Shown here in pieces: positions 46,709-56,404 of a stretch of 64,000 nucleotides of DNA. Under the pieces are notes generated by a model. That model worked only from the letters and a program-made list of their open reading frames with translations. It was not told the origin of the DNA and did no database searches. Source of the stretch: Solidesulfovibrio sp. (GTDB lineage: Bacteria; Desulfobacterota; Desulfovibrionia; Desulfovibrionales; Desulfovibrionaceae); contig NZ_JBCFBA010000004.1 of the NCBI RefSeq assembly GCF_038562415.1, positions 168,420 to 232,419 on the forward strand, read 5' to 3'. Position 1 is the stretch's first letter. Each line of letters starts with the position of its first letter. The position numbers and the translations under genes were made by a program.

Positions 46709-49700
46709 ATGGGCATTTCGCGACGTGGGTTCATGAAACTGACGGGGGTCGGGCTGGCCTGCCTGGGGCTTAAGGACCTCGGCCTCGATCCCCGTCCGGC
46801 GGCGGCGTACGCGACGACGCTGCGCATCGAAGGGGCCAAGGAATTTCAATCGACCTGTCCTTTCTGTTCCTGCGGCTGTAGCATCCTGATGTTCGTCAAG
46901 GACGGCAAATTCTTGAGCTCCGAGGGCGATCCGGACTATCCGGTCAGCGAAGGGGCGCTGTGCCCCAAGGGCGCGGCCTTCCACGCCATGCACGTCAGCC
47001 ACCACCGCATCCTCAAGCCCAAGTACCGGGCGCCGGGCAGCGACAAGTGGGAGGAAAAGGACTGGGACTTCGTCCTCGACCGCATCGCCAGGCGCGTCAA
47101 GGAGACCCGCGACCGCGATTTCATCGAGAAAAACGACAAGGGCCAGACCGTCAACCGCGTCGAGTCCATCTTCCACCTCGGCACCTCCCAGATGGACAAC
47201 GAGGAGTGCGCCGTCACCCATCAAATGCTGCGCAGCCTGGGGGTCGTCCATATCGACCACCAGGCCCGGGTCTGACACTCGCCCACGGTACCGGCTCTGG
47301 CAGAGTCGTTCGGACGCGGCGCGATGACCCAGCACTGGATTGACATCAAGAATGCGGACGTGGTGCTGATTATGGGCAGCAACGCCGCGGAACACCACCC
47401 CATCTCGTTTAAATGGGTACTCAAGGCCAAGGATGCCGGGGCCACCGTCATCCACGTGGACCCGAAATTCTCCCGCACCTCGGCCCGCAGCGATTTTCAC
47501 GTGCCGCTGCGCTCCGGCACGGACATCGCCTTCCTGGGCGGCCTGATGAAGTACATCATCGACAAGGAACTCTACTTCAAGCAGTTCGTTGTCGAATACA
47601 CCAACGCCTCGTTCCTCGTCGCCGACGGCTTCTCCTTCAAGGACGGCCTGTTCTCGGGCTTCGACCCGGCCACCAAGACCTACGACCGCAAGACCTGGAC
47701 CTTCGACAAGGACGAGAACGGCCTCGTCGTCAAGGACAAGACCTTGCAGCATCCCCGCAGCGTCTTCCAGCTGCTCAAAAAGCACTATGCCCGCTACGAC
47801 ATCGACACCGTCTCGGCCGTGACAGGCGTGTCCAAGGACAACCTGCTCAAGGTCTGGGACGCCGTGGCCGCCACGGGCAAGCCCAACAAGGCCGCCACCA
47901 TGATGTACGCCCTGGGCTGGACCCAGCACAGCGTGGGCGTGCAGAACATCCGTTGCGCCGGCATCATCCAGCTGCTTTTAGGCAACGTCGGCGTGGCCGG
48001 CGGCGGCATCAACGCGCTGCGCGGCGAACCCAACGTCCAGGGCTCCACGGACCACGCCCTGCTCTACGATTCCATTCCCGGCTACCATCCGGTGCCGATC
48101 GCCGCCTGGGGGACCCTGGCCGACTACCTCAAGGCCAACACGCCGGTTTCCAAGGACCCCAAAAGCGTCAACTGGTGGCAGAACCGGCCCAAGTACGTGG
48201 TCAGCCTGCTCAAGTCCTGGTACGGCGACGCGGCCACCCCGGAAAACGAGTTCGGCTACGGCTGGCTGCCCAAAATCGAGCCCAACCTCGAGTACGCCAG
48301 CCTGTTCATGTTCGACAAGATGTACAAGGGCAAGATCAAGGGCGGCTTCATCTACGGCCACAACCCGGCCATGTCCATGCCCAACACGCACAAGATCCGC
48401 AAGGCGCTGACCAACCTCGACTGGTTCGTCATCGGCGAGGCCCACGAGACCGAAACGGCCGCCTTCTGGCGCCAGCCGGGATTCGACCCCAAAAACGTCA
48501 AGACCGAGGTGTTCCTGCTGCCGTCGTGCCAGCGCGGCGAGAAGGACGGCACCACCTCCAATTCCGGCCGCTGGCACATGTGGCACTACAAGGCCTACGA
48601 GCCGGCCGGCGACAGCAAGCCCATGGGCTGGATGGTGGTCGAGATCATGAAGCGCGTCAAGGCGCTCTACGAGAAGGAAGGCGGCGCCTTCACCGCGCCC
48701 ATCGTCAATCTCGACTGGTACAAGGAATACGACCCGGACTTCGTGGCCAAAAAGATCAACGGCCAGTACACCCGTGACGTCACCGTCGGCGACAAGCTCT
48801 ACAAGAAGGGCGACCAGGTGCCGGCCTTCCCGATGCTCACCGCCGACGGCGCGACCACCAGCATGTGCTGGGTCTACGCCGGCAGCTACACGGCCGCCGG
48901 CAACCTGACCAAGCGCCGGGACCACAACCAGACGCCCCTGCAGGCCAAGATCGGGCTTTTCCCGAACTACTCCTGGGCCTGGCCGGTCAACCGGCGCATC
49001 ATCTACAACCGCGCCTCGGTGGACGTGAACGGCAAGCCCTACAACCCGGCCAAGACCGTCATCGCCTGGGAAGAGGGCAAATGGATCGGCGACGTGCCGG
49101 ACGGGCCGGCGCCCCCCATGGCCGACCCCAAGGGCGTCTACCCGTTCATCATGCACACCGAGGGCCACGGCCAGCTCTTCGGCCCCGGCCGGGTGGACGG
49201 CCCCTTCCCCGAGCACTACGAGCCGGCGGAAACGCCCGTCACGGTCAACCCCTTCTCCAAGCAGATGAACAACCCCTGCATGAAGGTGGCCGAAAGCGAC
49301 ATGGACGCCCTGGCCAAGCCGGGCGACCCGCGCTTCCCCATCGTGCTGACCACCTACAGCATGACCGAGCACTGGTGCGGCGGCGGCGACACCCGCAACA
49401 CCCCGCCGCTGCTGGAGGCCGAACCCCAGCTCTACGTCGAGATGAGCCAGGAGCTGGCCAAGGAAAAAGGCATCAAGAACGGCGATCCGGTCATCCTCGA
49501 AAGCCTGCGCGGCAAGGTCGAGGCCATCGCCATGGTCACCGTGCGCATGACCCCGCTTCAGGTCGCGGGAAAAACCCTTCACCTCGTCGGCATGCCGTTT
49601 TGCTTCGGCTGGACCACGCCGGGCGTGGGCGACGCCACCAACCGCCTGACGGTGTCGGTGGCCGATCCCAACACCCGCATTCCGGAGTACAAGGCCTGCC

Positions 49701-49747
49701 TGTGCAACGTGCGCAAGGCCGACAAGGTGACGGAACTCTACCGCTAA
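46709..49747 (+). CDS. fdhA: Periplasmic formate dehydrogenase, catalytic subunit (selenoprotein)
   Basis: Molybdopterin or tungstopterin enzyme oxidising formate to CO2 in the periplasm. The 1012-residue frame is read through a TGA at 47273-47275 as selenocysteine 189, in the conserved context HQARV-Sec-HSPTV; the downstream part (from 47276) is in frame and continues the family sequence. The N-terminus has a twin-arginine signal (SRRGFMK). Cluster ligands are C50, C53, C57 and C85. A SECIS-like hairpin follows the TGA. Standard gene finders would split this into two genes at the TGA. fdhB follows 57 bases later. No cytochrome or membrane subunit is attached, so it resembles the soluble FdhAB of Desulfovibrio. 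Confidence 0.96.
47293..47307 (+). promoter_or_regulatory. Bacterial SECIS-type hairpin for fdhA
   Basis: GGCTCT and AGAGTC pair (one G-T) around loop GGC, 17 bases after the in-frame TGA, the distance expected of a bacterial SECIS bound by SelB. Confidence 0.75.
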
Positions 49748-49804
49748 CACGCGTCCCGGCCGGCGGCCGCGACGCCGCCGGCCGGGCCACATACGGAGCG
49801 CGCC

Positions 49805-50542
49805 ATGCCCAAGACCTTTTTCATCGACACCTCCCGCTGCACGGCCTGCCGGGGTTGCCAGGTGGCCTGCAAGGAATGGCACCAGCACAAGTCCGTGCCG
49901 ACCAAACAGACCGGCACCCACCAGAACCCGCCGGACTTCACGCCGTTCAACTTCAAGATCGTGCGGTTTTCCGAACACAAGATCGACGGCCGGATCAAGT
50001 GGCTGTTCTTCCCGGACCAATGCCGCCATTGCATCAACCCGCCCTGCAAGGACGCGGCCGACGCCTACGTGCCCGGGGCCATCATCCAGGACGAGGCCAC
50101 GGGGGCGGTGCTCTACACCGACCTGACCAAAAAGCTCACCATCGACCAGGCCCGGGAAGTGCGCGACGTGTGCCCCTACGCCATCCCGGTGCGGGACGAG
50201 GACTCGGGCCAGCTCACCAAATGCGACTGGTGCATCGACCGCCAGCGGGCCGGCATGCTGCCGGCCTGCGTGAAGACCTGCTGCACCGGGACCATGAACT
50301 ACGGCGAGCGGGCCGACATGCTGGCCCTGGCCCAGAAGTCCCTGGCCAAGGTCAAGGAGACCCATCCCCAGGCCCAACTCCTCGACGAGGACTACCTGGG
50401 CGTCATCTACCTCGTCACCGAGCCCCGCAAACTCTACCATGAATACGCCGAGCGCCGGGAACCTCGCGGCCCGCAAGGCCCGATGTCGCGGCAGGCGTTT
50501 CTGGCCATGCTGGCCCGGCCGGTCACCCGGATGCGCGGCTAG
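49805..50542 (+). CDS. fdhB: Formate dehydrogenase iron-sulfur subunit
   Basis: Electron-transfer subunit of 245 residues. It shows CTACRGCQVACKEW, CRHCINPPC, CPYA and CDWCIDRQRAGMLPACVKTC, fitting several 4Fe-4S clusters. No signal peptide is present, so it is probably exported by riding with FdhA through Tat. Electrons would pass to periplasmic cytochrome c3. The sequence is as expected for D. gigas/D. vulgaris-type FdhB. Confidence 0.94.
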   Translation: MPKTFFIDTSRCTACRGCQVACKEWHQHKSVPTKQTGTHQNPPDFTPFNFKIVRFSEHKIDGRIKWLFFPDQCRHCINPPCKDAADAYVPGAIIQDEATGAVLYTDLTKKLTIDQAREVRDVCPYAIPVRDEDSGQLTKCDWCIDRQRAGMLPACVKTCCTGTMNYGERADMLALAQKSLAKVKETHPQAQLLDEDYLGVIYLVTEPRKLYHEYAERREPRGPQGPMSRQAFLAMLARPVTRMRG

Positions 50543-50622
50543 CCGGAAAACCCGTTCCCAGGCCGCGCGGCCGCCATCTGCCAGTGGCGTCCGCGCGGCC
50601 GTTTGCCCGCAAAGGAAATTCC

Positions 50623-51528
50623 ATGCGTATTCCCCCGAACATGTCCCGGGCCAGGCCGGACCTGCCCGACCTGCCGCCGCCGGCGGCGTTGTCCGGCATC
50701 GTCGACCGCTTCGCGGCCCTGGCGGGCCTGCGCCGCAAGATCGCCGAGGCCCTGCCCGGCGACGCCGTGGGCCTGGCCTTCGATCCCGACCGTTTCGCCG
50801 CCGGAACGCCGCTTCTGGCCGAGACCCCCCCGGCCGCGCTGGCCCCGGAGTTCTTGCAGGCCGCCTCCCTGCTGTTGCCCGAACTCCCGGACATCTTTCC
50901 GGCCCTGGCCGGGGAAGCCGCGACCCTGCGGCAAGCCCTGGCCATGCGGCCGCGCCTGGCCGAACCGCTCACCGCCGTCCTGGCCGGCGGCAGCGAGGAG
51001 GATATGCGCGCCCTGGCCGACGAGATCGGCCTGGCGCCGGGCGCGCTGGTCTTCCTGGCCCGCGAGGCCCTGGCGGCCGTGTTGCGGGCCAGGGCCCGGA
51101 CCCTGTCGCTTCTCGCCGACGACGCGCTGTGGCACAAGCCGACCTGCCCGGTCTGCGGCGGTCCGCCGGACTGCGGCATGCTCAAGGAGCAGCCGGAGCC
51201 CTCGGAATTTCTGATCGCGAAATCGGGACGACTGTTCCTGCACTGCTCGCTGTGCGGCCACCAGTGGCGCTTTCCCCGGCTCAAGTGCGTGGTCTGCGGC
51301 GAGGGGGAGCAGGAGCAGCTCGACGTGCTCTACCCGGCCGGCCGCGACCGGGAACGCATCCACGCCTGCCGCAGCTGCGGCCATTACCTGATCGTGCTCA
51401 ACCGGGTGGAGAGTGTCCGGGACACGGACCTGGACGCGGCCCCGGCGGCCCTGATCCACCTCGACGCCGCCGCCCAGGCCCGGGGCTTTTCGCCGATTTG
51501 CGACACGCCCTGGAACAGGCTGGAATAA
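50623..51528 (+). CDS. fdhE: Formate dehydrogenase accessory protein FdhE
   Basis: The 301 residues start at the ATG at 50623 with AAAGGA upstream (a longer frame from a GTG at 50584 has none). Four CxxC pairs lie in the C-terminal half: CPVCGGPPDC, CSLCGHQWRF, CVVCGEG and CRSCGHYL, as in FdhE. It would help mature FdhAB before export. Last gene of the fdhA-fdhB-fdhE run. A divergent paralogue lies on the other side of fdhA. Confidence 0.9.
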   Translation: MRIPPNMSRARPDLPDLPPPAALSGIVDRFAALAGLRRKIAEALPGDAVGLAFDPDRFAAGTPLLAETPPAALAPEFLQAASLLLPELPDIFPALAGEAATLRQALAMRPRLAEPLTAVLAGGSEEDMRALADEIGLAPGALVFLAREALAAVLRARARTLSLLADDALWHKPTCPVCGGPPDCGMLKEQPEPSEFLIAKSGRLFLHCSLCGHQWRFPRLKCVVCGEGEQEQLDVLYPAGRDRERIHACRSCGHYLIVLNRVESVRDTDLDAAPAALIHLDAAAQARGFSPICDTPWNRLE

Positions 51529-51738
51529 TCCGCCGCCCCCGCTTCCCGTGGCCTCTTGCGGCCTCCCCGGGGAGGGCATAGATTGCGTCCGGATGCGCGG
51601 GCAACGCCGGGAGCCCCTCCTCCATCCGTCCGTCGCCACCTTCCGGGGCCGCGACACCGGAGGATCGGCCCGCCCGGGACCGCCTCCCGCGTCCCCTGAA
51701 CGGCAGGGGACGCCACGGCAACCCAGCGAGGCAGGCGC

Positions 51739-52200
51739 ATGCGCCCAACGATTGGCACTCCGGAAACGGCCCTGGCGGTTGTCGGCCTTCTTTTTCTCCT
51801 GGGCTGGGCGATTCCGGCCTGGGCCGTCGATACGGGCGCGATCGACGGCGCCCTCAAGGCCTGCCTGCAGGCCCACGAGGACACGGCCGGCATGGTGGAA
51901 TGCCAGGCGAGCGCCATCAAGCAATGGGACGCGGCCCTCAACGCGGCCTACCAGGACCTCATGCGGACCCTTTCGGACCAGGGCCGCACGAACCTGCGGG
52001 AGGCCCAGCGCGACTGGATCAAATTCAAGGATGCGGAACTCACGTTCCTGCGCGGCGTCTTCCAGGAGGAAACGGGCACCATCTGGGCCATCGTCAGCGG
52101 CAGCCAGGTCATCGACCTGCTGCGGCAGCGCACGGTGCAGTTGCGCTGCCGGGCCAAGATGACGGACATGGCCGGCCCGCCCGACCCGGATTGCCCGTAA
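51739..52200 (+). CDS. LprI/DUF1311-family exported protein
   Basis: The 153 residues begin with a signal peptide (LAVVGLLFLLGWAIPAWA) and a domain with conserved cysteines and tryptophan: KACLQAHEDTAGMVECQASA, QWDAALNAAYQDLM, LREAQRDWIKFKD and a final RCRAK...PDC. This is the pattern of LprI-type lysozyme inhibitor proteins. It would act in the periplasm; a real inhibitor role is unproven. Confidence 0.8.
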   Translation: MRPTIGTPETALAVVGLLFLLGWAIPAWAVDTGAIDGALKACLQAHEDTAGMVECQASAIKQWDAALNAAYQDLMRTLSDQGRTNLREAQRDWIKFKDAELTFLRGVFQEETGTIWAIVSGSQVIDLLRQRTVQLRCRAKMTDMAGPPDPDCP

Positions 52201-52230
52201 ACCGAAGGCCCCGGCGGCGGCCGGCCGGCT

Positions 52231-52836
52231 TCAGTCCTCGCGCCGGCGCAGCAGGAACATGCCGTAGGTGGCCAGCAGGTTGGGAAAAAACTTCACCACC
52301 ATGCCCTTTTCGTGGTGGTGGGGGGTGCTGATGGCCGTCTCCCGGGCGATGACGAAGCCTTCCTTGCGGCAGAAGCGGCGGAAATCGCGGATGGTGATGA
52401 CGCGGATGTTGGGCGTGTCGTACCACTCGTAGGGCAGCTCCCGCGACACCGGCGCCCGGCCCCGGAAAAGCAGCTGGCCCCGGATGCGGTAGTAGGCGAA
52501 ATTGGGAAAGCTCACGATGCCGCATGCGCCCACGCGCAGCATCTCGCGGATGAGCCTGGCCGGATCGTAGACCTGCTGCAACGTCTGGGACAGGATCACG
52601 TAGTCGAAGCTGCCGTCGGCGTAGTCCCGGATCTCCTCGTTGATGTCGCCGTGCAGGATGGACAGGCCCTTCTCGATCCCCCGCGTGACCTTGCCCTCCT
52701 CGGCCTCGATGCCCGTGCCGCGCACGTCCTTGTCCGCAGCCAGGGAGTGGAGCAAATCCCCCGAGCCGCAGCCGAGGTCGAGCACCTTGGACCCCGGCTC
52801 GATCCAGGACGCGATCACCGACAGGTCATAGCGCAT
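52231..52836 (-). CDS. metW: MetW-like methyltransferase-fold protein
   Basis: The 201 residues have the SAM-fold motif VLDLGCGSGDLLHSL and the family segments YDLSVIASWIEPGSKV and YVILSQTLQQVYDP. MetW usually accompanies MetX and is needed for methionine synthesis, apparently by supporting acyltransferase activity. It overlaps the metX stop by 11 bases on the minus strand. Confidence 0.93.
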   Translation of the reverse strand: MRYDLSVIASWIEPGSKVLDLGCGSGDLLHSLAADKDVRGTGIEAEEGKVTRGIEKGLSILHGDINEEIRDYADGSFDYVILSQTLQQVYDPARLIREMLRVGACGIVSFPNFAYYRIRGQLLFRGRAPVSRELPYEWYDTPNIRVITIRDFRRFCRKEGFVIARETAISTPHHHEKGMVVKFFPNLLATYGMFLLRRRED

Positions 52837-54019
52837 GGCCGGCCTCCCTGGCCGCGTCGGCCGCCGCCCGGTCCAGGAAGCCCTCCAGCATGCCCGAAAG
52901 CCGGGCGTTGGGCAGCAAAAAGGCGTCGTGCCCCCACTTGGCCTCGATCTCGACGAAGCTCACGTCCAGGCCGTTTTTCTTCATGGCCTGCACCATGGCC
53001 CGGGACTGGTAGGTCGGGTAGAGCCAGTCCGAGGAGAACGAGGCCACCAGGAACCGGCAGCGGGCCTTGGCAAAGGCCGAAACGGCCGAGCCGCCGCCAT
53101 GGGCCGCCTCCAGGTTGAAATAGTCCGCCGCCTTGGTCACGTAGAGGAAGGAATTGGCGTCGAAGCGGTCCACGAACTTCTGGCCCTGGTAGCGCAGGTA
53201 GGACTCCACCTGGAAGTCGGCCTCCTCGAAGGTAAACGAGATCTCGCAGCGGTCCTGGAGGCGGCGGTCGAACTTCTGCTGCATGGATTCGTCGGACAGG
53301 TAGGTGATGTGCCCGATCATGCGGGCCACGGCCAGGCCGTGGCCGGGCTTGTCGCCGTCGTAGTAGTCGCCGCAGTTCCATTTGGGATCGGCCATGATGG
53401 CTTGCCGGGCCACCTCGTTAAACGCGATGGCCAGGGCCGAATGCTTGGTGGTGGTGGCCAGGGGCACGGCCGTGCGCACCATGTCCGGGTAGCGCACGGC
53501 CCATTCCAGGACCTGCATGCCGCCCATGGAGCCGCCGATGGCGCACAGGAGCTTGGTGATGCCCAGGTGCTCCACCAGCCGCTTTTGCGCCCGCACCATG
53601 TCGGCGATGGTGATGACCGGGAAGGTGGAGCCGTAGGGGCGGCCCGTGGCCGGGTCCAGGGACGAAGGGCCGGTGGAGCCCATGCAGCCGCCGATGACGT
53701 TGGAGCAGATGACGCAGTACTTGTCGGTGTCGAGGGGCTTGCCCGGGCCGATCATGATGTCCCACCAGCCGGGCTTGGGGTCGGCCTTGTCGTAATAGCC
53801 GGCGGCGTGGGAATCGCCGGTCAGGGCGTGGAGCACGAGCACGGCGTTGGACGCGGTGGCGTCGAGCCGGCCGTAGGTCTCGTAGGCCAGGGTCACGGGC
53901 CCCAGGGCGCGGCCCGATTCCACGGTCAACACGTCCGGGGGCGCGGCGAAGGTGAAAAACCGTTTCTCCACCTGGCCGACGCTCGTCCCGGTCTGGGCAT
54001 GTTCCACGTATTCGCTCAT
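52826..54019 (-). CDS. metX: Homoserine O-acetyltransferase (or succinyltransferase) MetX
   Basis: Alpha/beta hydrolase of 397 residues activating homoserine for methionine synthesis. Seen: NVIGGCMGSTGPSS, the nucleophile elbow GGSMGGMQVLEW, and GHDAFLL for the catalytic histidine. Acetyl versus succinyl donor cannot be told safely by eye. First gene of the metX-metW pair; AGAGG lies upstream of the ATG. Confidence 0.93.
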   Translation of the reverse strand: MSEYVEHAQTGTSVGQVEKRFFTFAAPPDVLTVESGRALGPVTLAYETYGRLDATASNAVLVLHALTGDSHAAGYYDKADPKPGWWDIMIGPGKPLDTDKYCVICSNVIGGCMGSTGPSSLDPATGRPYGSTFPVITIADMVRAQKRLVEHLGITKLLCAIGGSMGGMQVLEWAVRYPDMVRTAVPLATTTKHSALAIAFNEVARQAIMADPKWNCGDYYDGDKPGHGLAVARMIGHITYLSDESMQQKFDRRLQDRCEISFTFEEADFQVESYLRYQGQKFVDRFDANSFLYVTKAADYFNLEAAHGGGSAVSAFAKARCRFLVASFSSDWLYPTYQSRAMVQAMKKNGLDVSFVEIEAKWGHDAFLLPNARLSGMLEGFLDRAAADAAREAGHAL

Positions 54020-54147
54020 GGGGGCCTCTGGAGTGGTCTCCTACCAGGAAGGTGGGAGAAGCGCCAGTGCGGCCGTTTCGGCCTGGCGGCGGCCCGCCTT
54101 TGACATTCCCGGCCCCGACGGGCAGGATCGCCGCTACGGGAGGGGGC

Positions 54148-54741
54148 ATGACCTTCACGGAACGTCGCGCGGAAAAACGGGTGCGCCCGCCACGGGACGC
54201 GGTCCTGGATTTCGCCCTCTGGCCGGCCGAGGCGAATCCCCCCATGCGGCTGCCCCTGGCGGCGCTGGGTCCGCCGTCGGCCCGCCACCGGCCCGGGCAG
54301 CGCCTGGAACTGGTGGACGTGGCCAGCCTGGGGATCGGGCTGCGGCTTTTCGCCGAACCGTCCGTGCTGGCCGGGCTGGCGGCCGGGCCGGCGCTTTTCG
54401 TCTACCTCAGGCTGCACGCCTATGCGCCCCTGGACGCGGCCGGCCCCTTGAGCCTTTTCGTGCACGCCGCCACCGTGCGGGCCGATGCCGGGCAAGGAGA
54501 GACGCGGTTCGGGCTGCGCATCCTGCATCTGGGACGCGGCTCGACCTTCGAGAAGGCCATCGAGCTCCTCGACGTCAGCCGCTTCGGCGTCAGGGAGCTG
54601 GCGGCCTGGATCGACGCCGTGGACAGGCACGGCCATCGCCGGGAAACCGGGATGGCCGAGGGACTGGACATCGAGGCGCTGCTGGCCGAGCCCGACCTGG
54701 CCGACCAGGGCTGCCCGACAGGAGAAGGAAACGGCGCATGA
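54148..54741 (+). CDS. PilZ-like domain protein upstream of motA
   Basis: The 197 residues start at the ATG at 54148 (GGGAGGGGG upstream). The N-terminal RRAEKRVRPPRD and the later LVDVASLGIGLRL resemble the RxxxR and D/NxSxxG motifs of c-di-GMP-binding PilZ domains, in relaxed form. Its stop overlaps motA as ATGA. A PilZ protein made together with the flagellar stator suggests c-di-GMP control of motility, as known for YcgR; this is inference. Confidence 0.65.
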   Translation: MTFTERRAEKRVRPPRDAVLDFALWPAEANPPMRLPLAALGPPSARHRPGQRLELVDVASLGIGLRLFAEPSVLAGLAAGPALFVYLRLHAYAPLDAAGPLSLFVHAATVRADAGQGETRFGLRILHLGRGSTFEKAIELLDVSRFGVRELAAWIDAVDRHGHRRETGMAEGLDIEALLAEPDLADQGCPTGEGNGA

Positions 54742-55583
54742 TCGCCCTGGCCGGCATGTTGGTGGTCCTCGTTTCGGTGTGTCTGGGGTATTACCTCGAA
54801 GGCGGGGTGTTCGCGGTCCTCGTCCAGCCCGCCGAATGGCTCATCATCTTCGGCGCGGCCCTGGGCTCCCTGCTCGTCGGCTCCACCCGCAACGCCCTGT
54901 TCCTGCTGGCGCGGGGCCTGCCGCGCGTGCTCACCCCGGCCCGCATCGGCCGGGAGGAATACCTGGAGACACTGGGGGCGCTGTCGCGGCTGTTGTCCAA
55001 GGCCCGGCGCGAGGGGCTCATGAGCGTGGAGGCCGACATCGAGCGGCCGCTTTCGAGCCCGGTCTTCACCATGGCCCGGCGGCTTTCCCGCGACAAGGAG
55101 GCCCTGGCGTTCATCTGCGACACCTTCCGGGTCTTCCTGGTCACCGGCGACGCCCAGGAGATCGAGCAGCTCATGGACATCGACATCCAGGCCATGCACC
55201 AGCAGGCGGCCAGCCCCGGCCACAACCTCGGCAAGGTGGCCGAGGCCCTGCCCGGGCTTGGCATCGTGGCCGCCGTGCTCGGCGTGGTGCTGACCATGGG
55301 CAAGATCACGGCCTCGCCCGAGGTGCTCGGCCACAGCATCGGCGCGGCGCTGGTCGGGACGTTCCTCGGCGTGCTGTTGTGCTACGGCTTCGTCGGCCCC
55401 CTGGCCACCAACCTGGAGAACCAGGCCATGGAGCGCCAGGCCTATTTCGCGGTCATCCGGGCGGTCATCGCCGGGGCGGCCCGCGGGGCCACGCCGTTTA
55501 TCGCCGTGGAATACGGCCGCCGGGCCGTGCCCGAGGCCCTGCGCCCGACCTTCGCCGACCTCGAAGGCATGCTGCGCGGCTAG
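54738..55583 (+). CDS. motA: Flagellar stator protein MotA
   Basis: The 281 residues have four membrane segments, with LPGLGIVAAVLGVVLTMG and GTFLGVLLCYGFVGPL near the third and fourth, the cytoplasmic charged loop between helices 2 and 3, and prolines in TPFIAVEYGRRAVP. With MotB it forms the ion channel that drives the flagellum. The longer reading frame upstream overlaps the PilZ gene and is not real. Confidence 0.95.
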   Translation: MIALAGMLVVLVSVCLGYYLEGGVFAVLVQPAEWLIIFGAALGSLLVGSTRNALFLLARGLPRVLTPARIGREEYLETLGALSRLLSKARREGLMSVEADIERPLSSPVFTMARRLSRDKEALAFICDTFRVFLVTGDAQEIEQLMDIDIQAMHQQAASPGHNLGKVAEALPGLGIVAAVLGVVLTMGKITASPEVLGHSIGAALVGTFLGVLLCYGFVGPLATNLENQAMERQAYFAVIRAVIAGAARGATPFIAVEYGRRAVPEALRPTFADLEGMLRG

Positions 55584-55598
55584 GCGCCCGGGCACACC

Positions 55599-56354
55599 AT
55601 GCTGACCGCCAAGAAACGCCCCGCCCCGACCAAGCCGCCCAAGCCGGCCGCCTTCCCCAAAAGCCACGGCTCGAGCTGGAAAGTGGCCTATGCCGACTTC
55701 GTCACGGCCATGATGGCCTTTTTCCTGCTCATGTGGGTGCTCAACATGGTGCCGCCCAGCGTCCAAAAGCAGCTCGAGGACTATTTCAAGGCCACGCCCA
55801 AGCCGCCCCAGGGCGCCCTTTTTTCCCCGGAGAAAAACGAGCCCCAGCGCACCGCCCCCCTCAACCGCGACGAGGCCATGCGCTACGCCATCGCCGTGCG
55901 CTTCAAGAAGATCATCACCGAGGACCCCTACCTCAAGGAATCGAGCGGCATCAGCGCCGACGACGTGGGGGTGCTGCTGCGCATCCAAAACGGGGTGCTT
56001 TTCGCGCCCGGCTCGGCCGTGCTGACCGAGGAGGCCAAGCGCATCCTGGTCGATGCGGTCGATGTGCTCAAGACCTACAACGTGTCCCTGATCATCCGGG
56101 GCCACGCCGACGCCGAAGAGGCCGCCAAGGGGACCTTCGCCTCCAACTGGGAGCTGTCCGGGGCCAGGGCGGCGGCGGCGGCGCGCCAGATCATCGCCGC
56201 CGGCGGCATCGACCCGACCCGCCTGCGCGCCGTGGCCTACGGCGACTCCCGGCCGCTGGTGCCCAACCTCTCCCCCGAAGCCGCCGCCCGCAACCGCCGG
56301 GTGGAATTCTATTTCCACCGGCCCGAGGTGGTCAGCAGCCAGGTGTTGTACTGA
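55599..56354 (+). CDS. motB: Flagellar stator protein MotB
   Basis: The 251 residues have a short cytoplasmic start, one membrane helix with the essential aspartate (D33 in VAYADFVTAMMAFFLLMW), a plug-like linker and an OmpA-like peptidoglycan-binding domain (SLIIRGHADAEE, NRRVEFYFHR). It pairs with motA 15 bases upstream and anchors the stator to the wall. Confidence 0.95.
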   Translation: MLTAKKRPAPTKPPKPAAFPKSHGSSWKVAYADFVTAMMAFFLLMWVLNMVPPSVQKQLEDYFKATPKPPQGALFSPEKNEPQRTAPLNRDEAMRYAIAVRFKKIITEDPYLKESSGISADDVGVLLRIQNGVLFAPGSAVLTEEAKRILVDAVDVLKTYNVSLIIRGHADAEEAAKGTFASNWELSGARAAAAARQIIAAGGIDPTRLRAVAYGDSRPLVPNLSPEAAARNRRVEFYFHRPEVVSSQVLY

Positions 56355-56404
56355 CCCGCCCTTCCGGGGTATGCCGGGCCAGCAGCAACGGAGGCATGCT
56401 CCCT

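Noticed and set aside
47324..49747. A separate gene starting at the ATG at 47324
   Set aside because: The sequence is the in-frame continuation of fdhA past a selenocysteine TGA; the 16 codons between are conserved family sequence.
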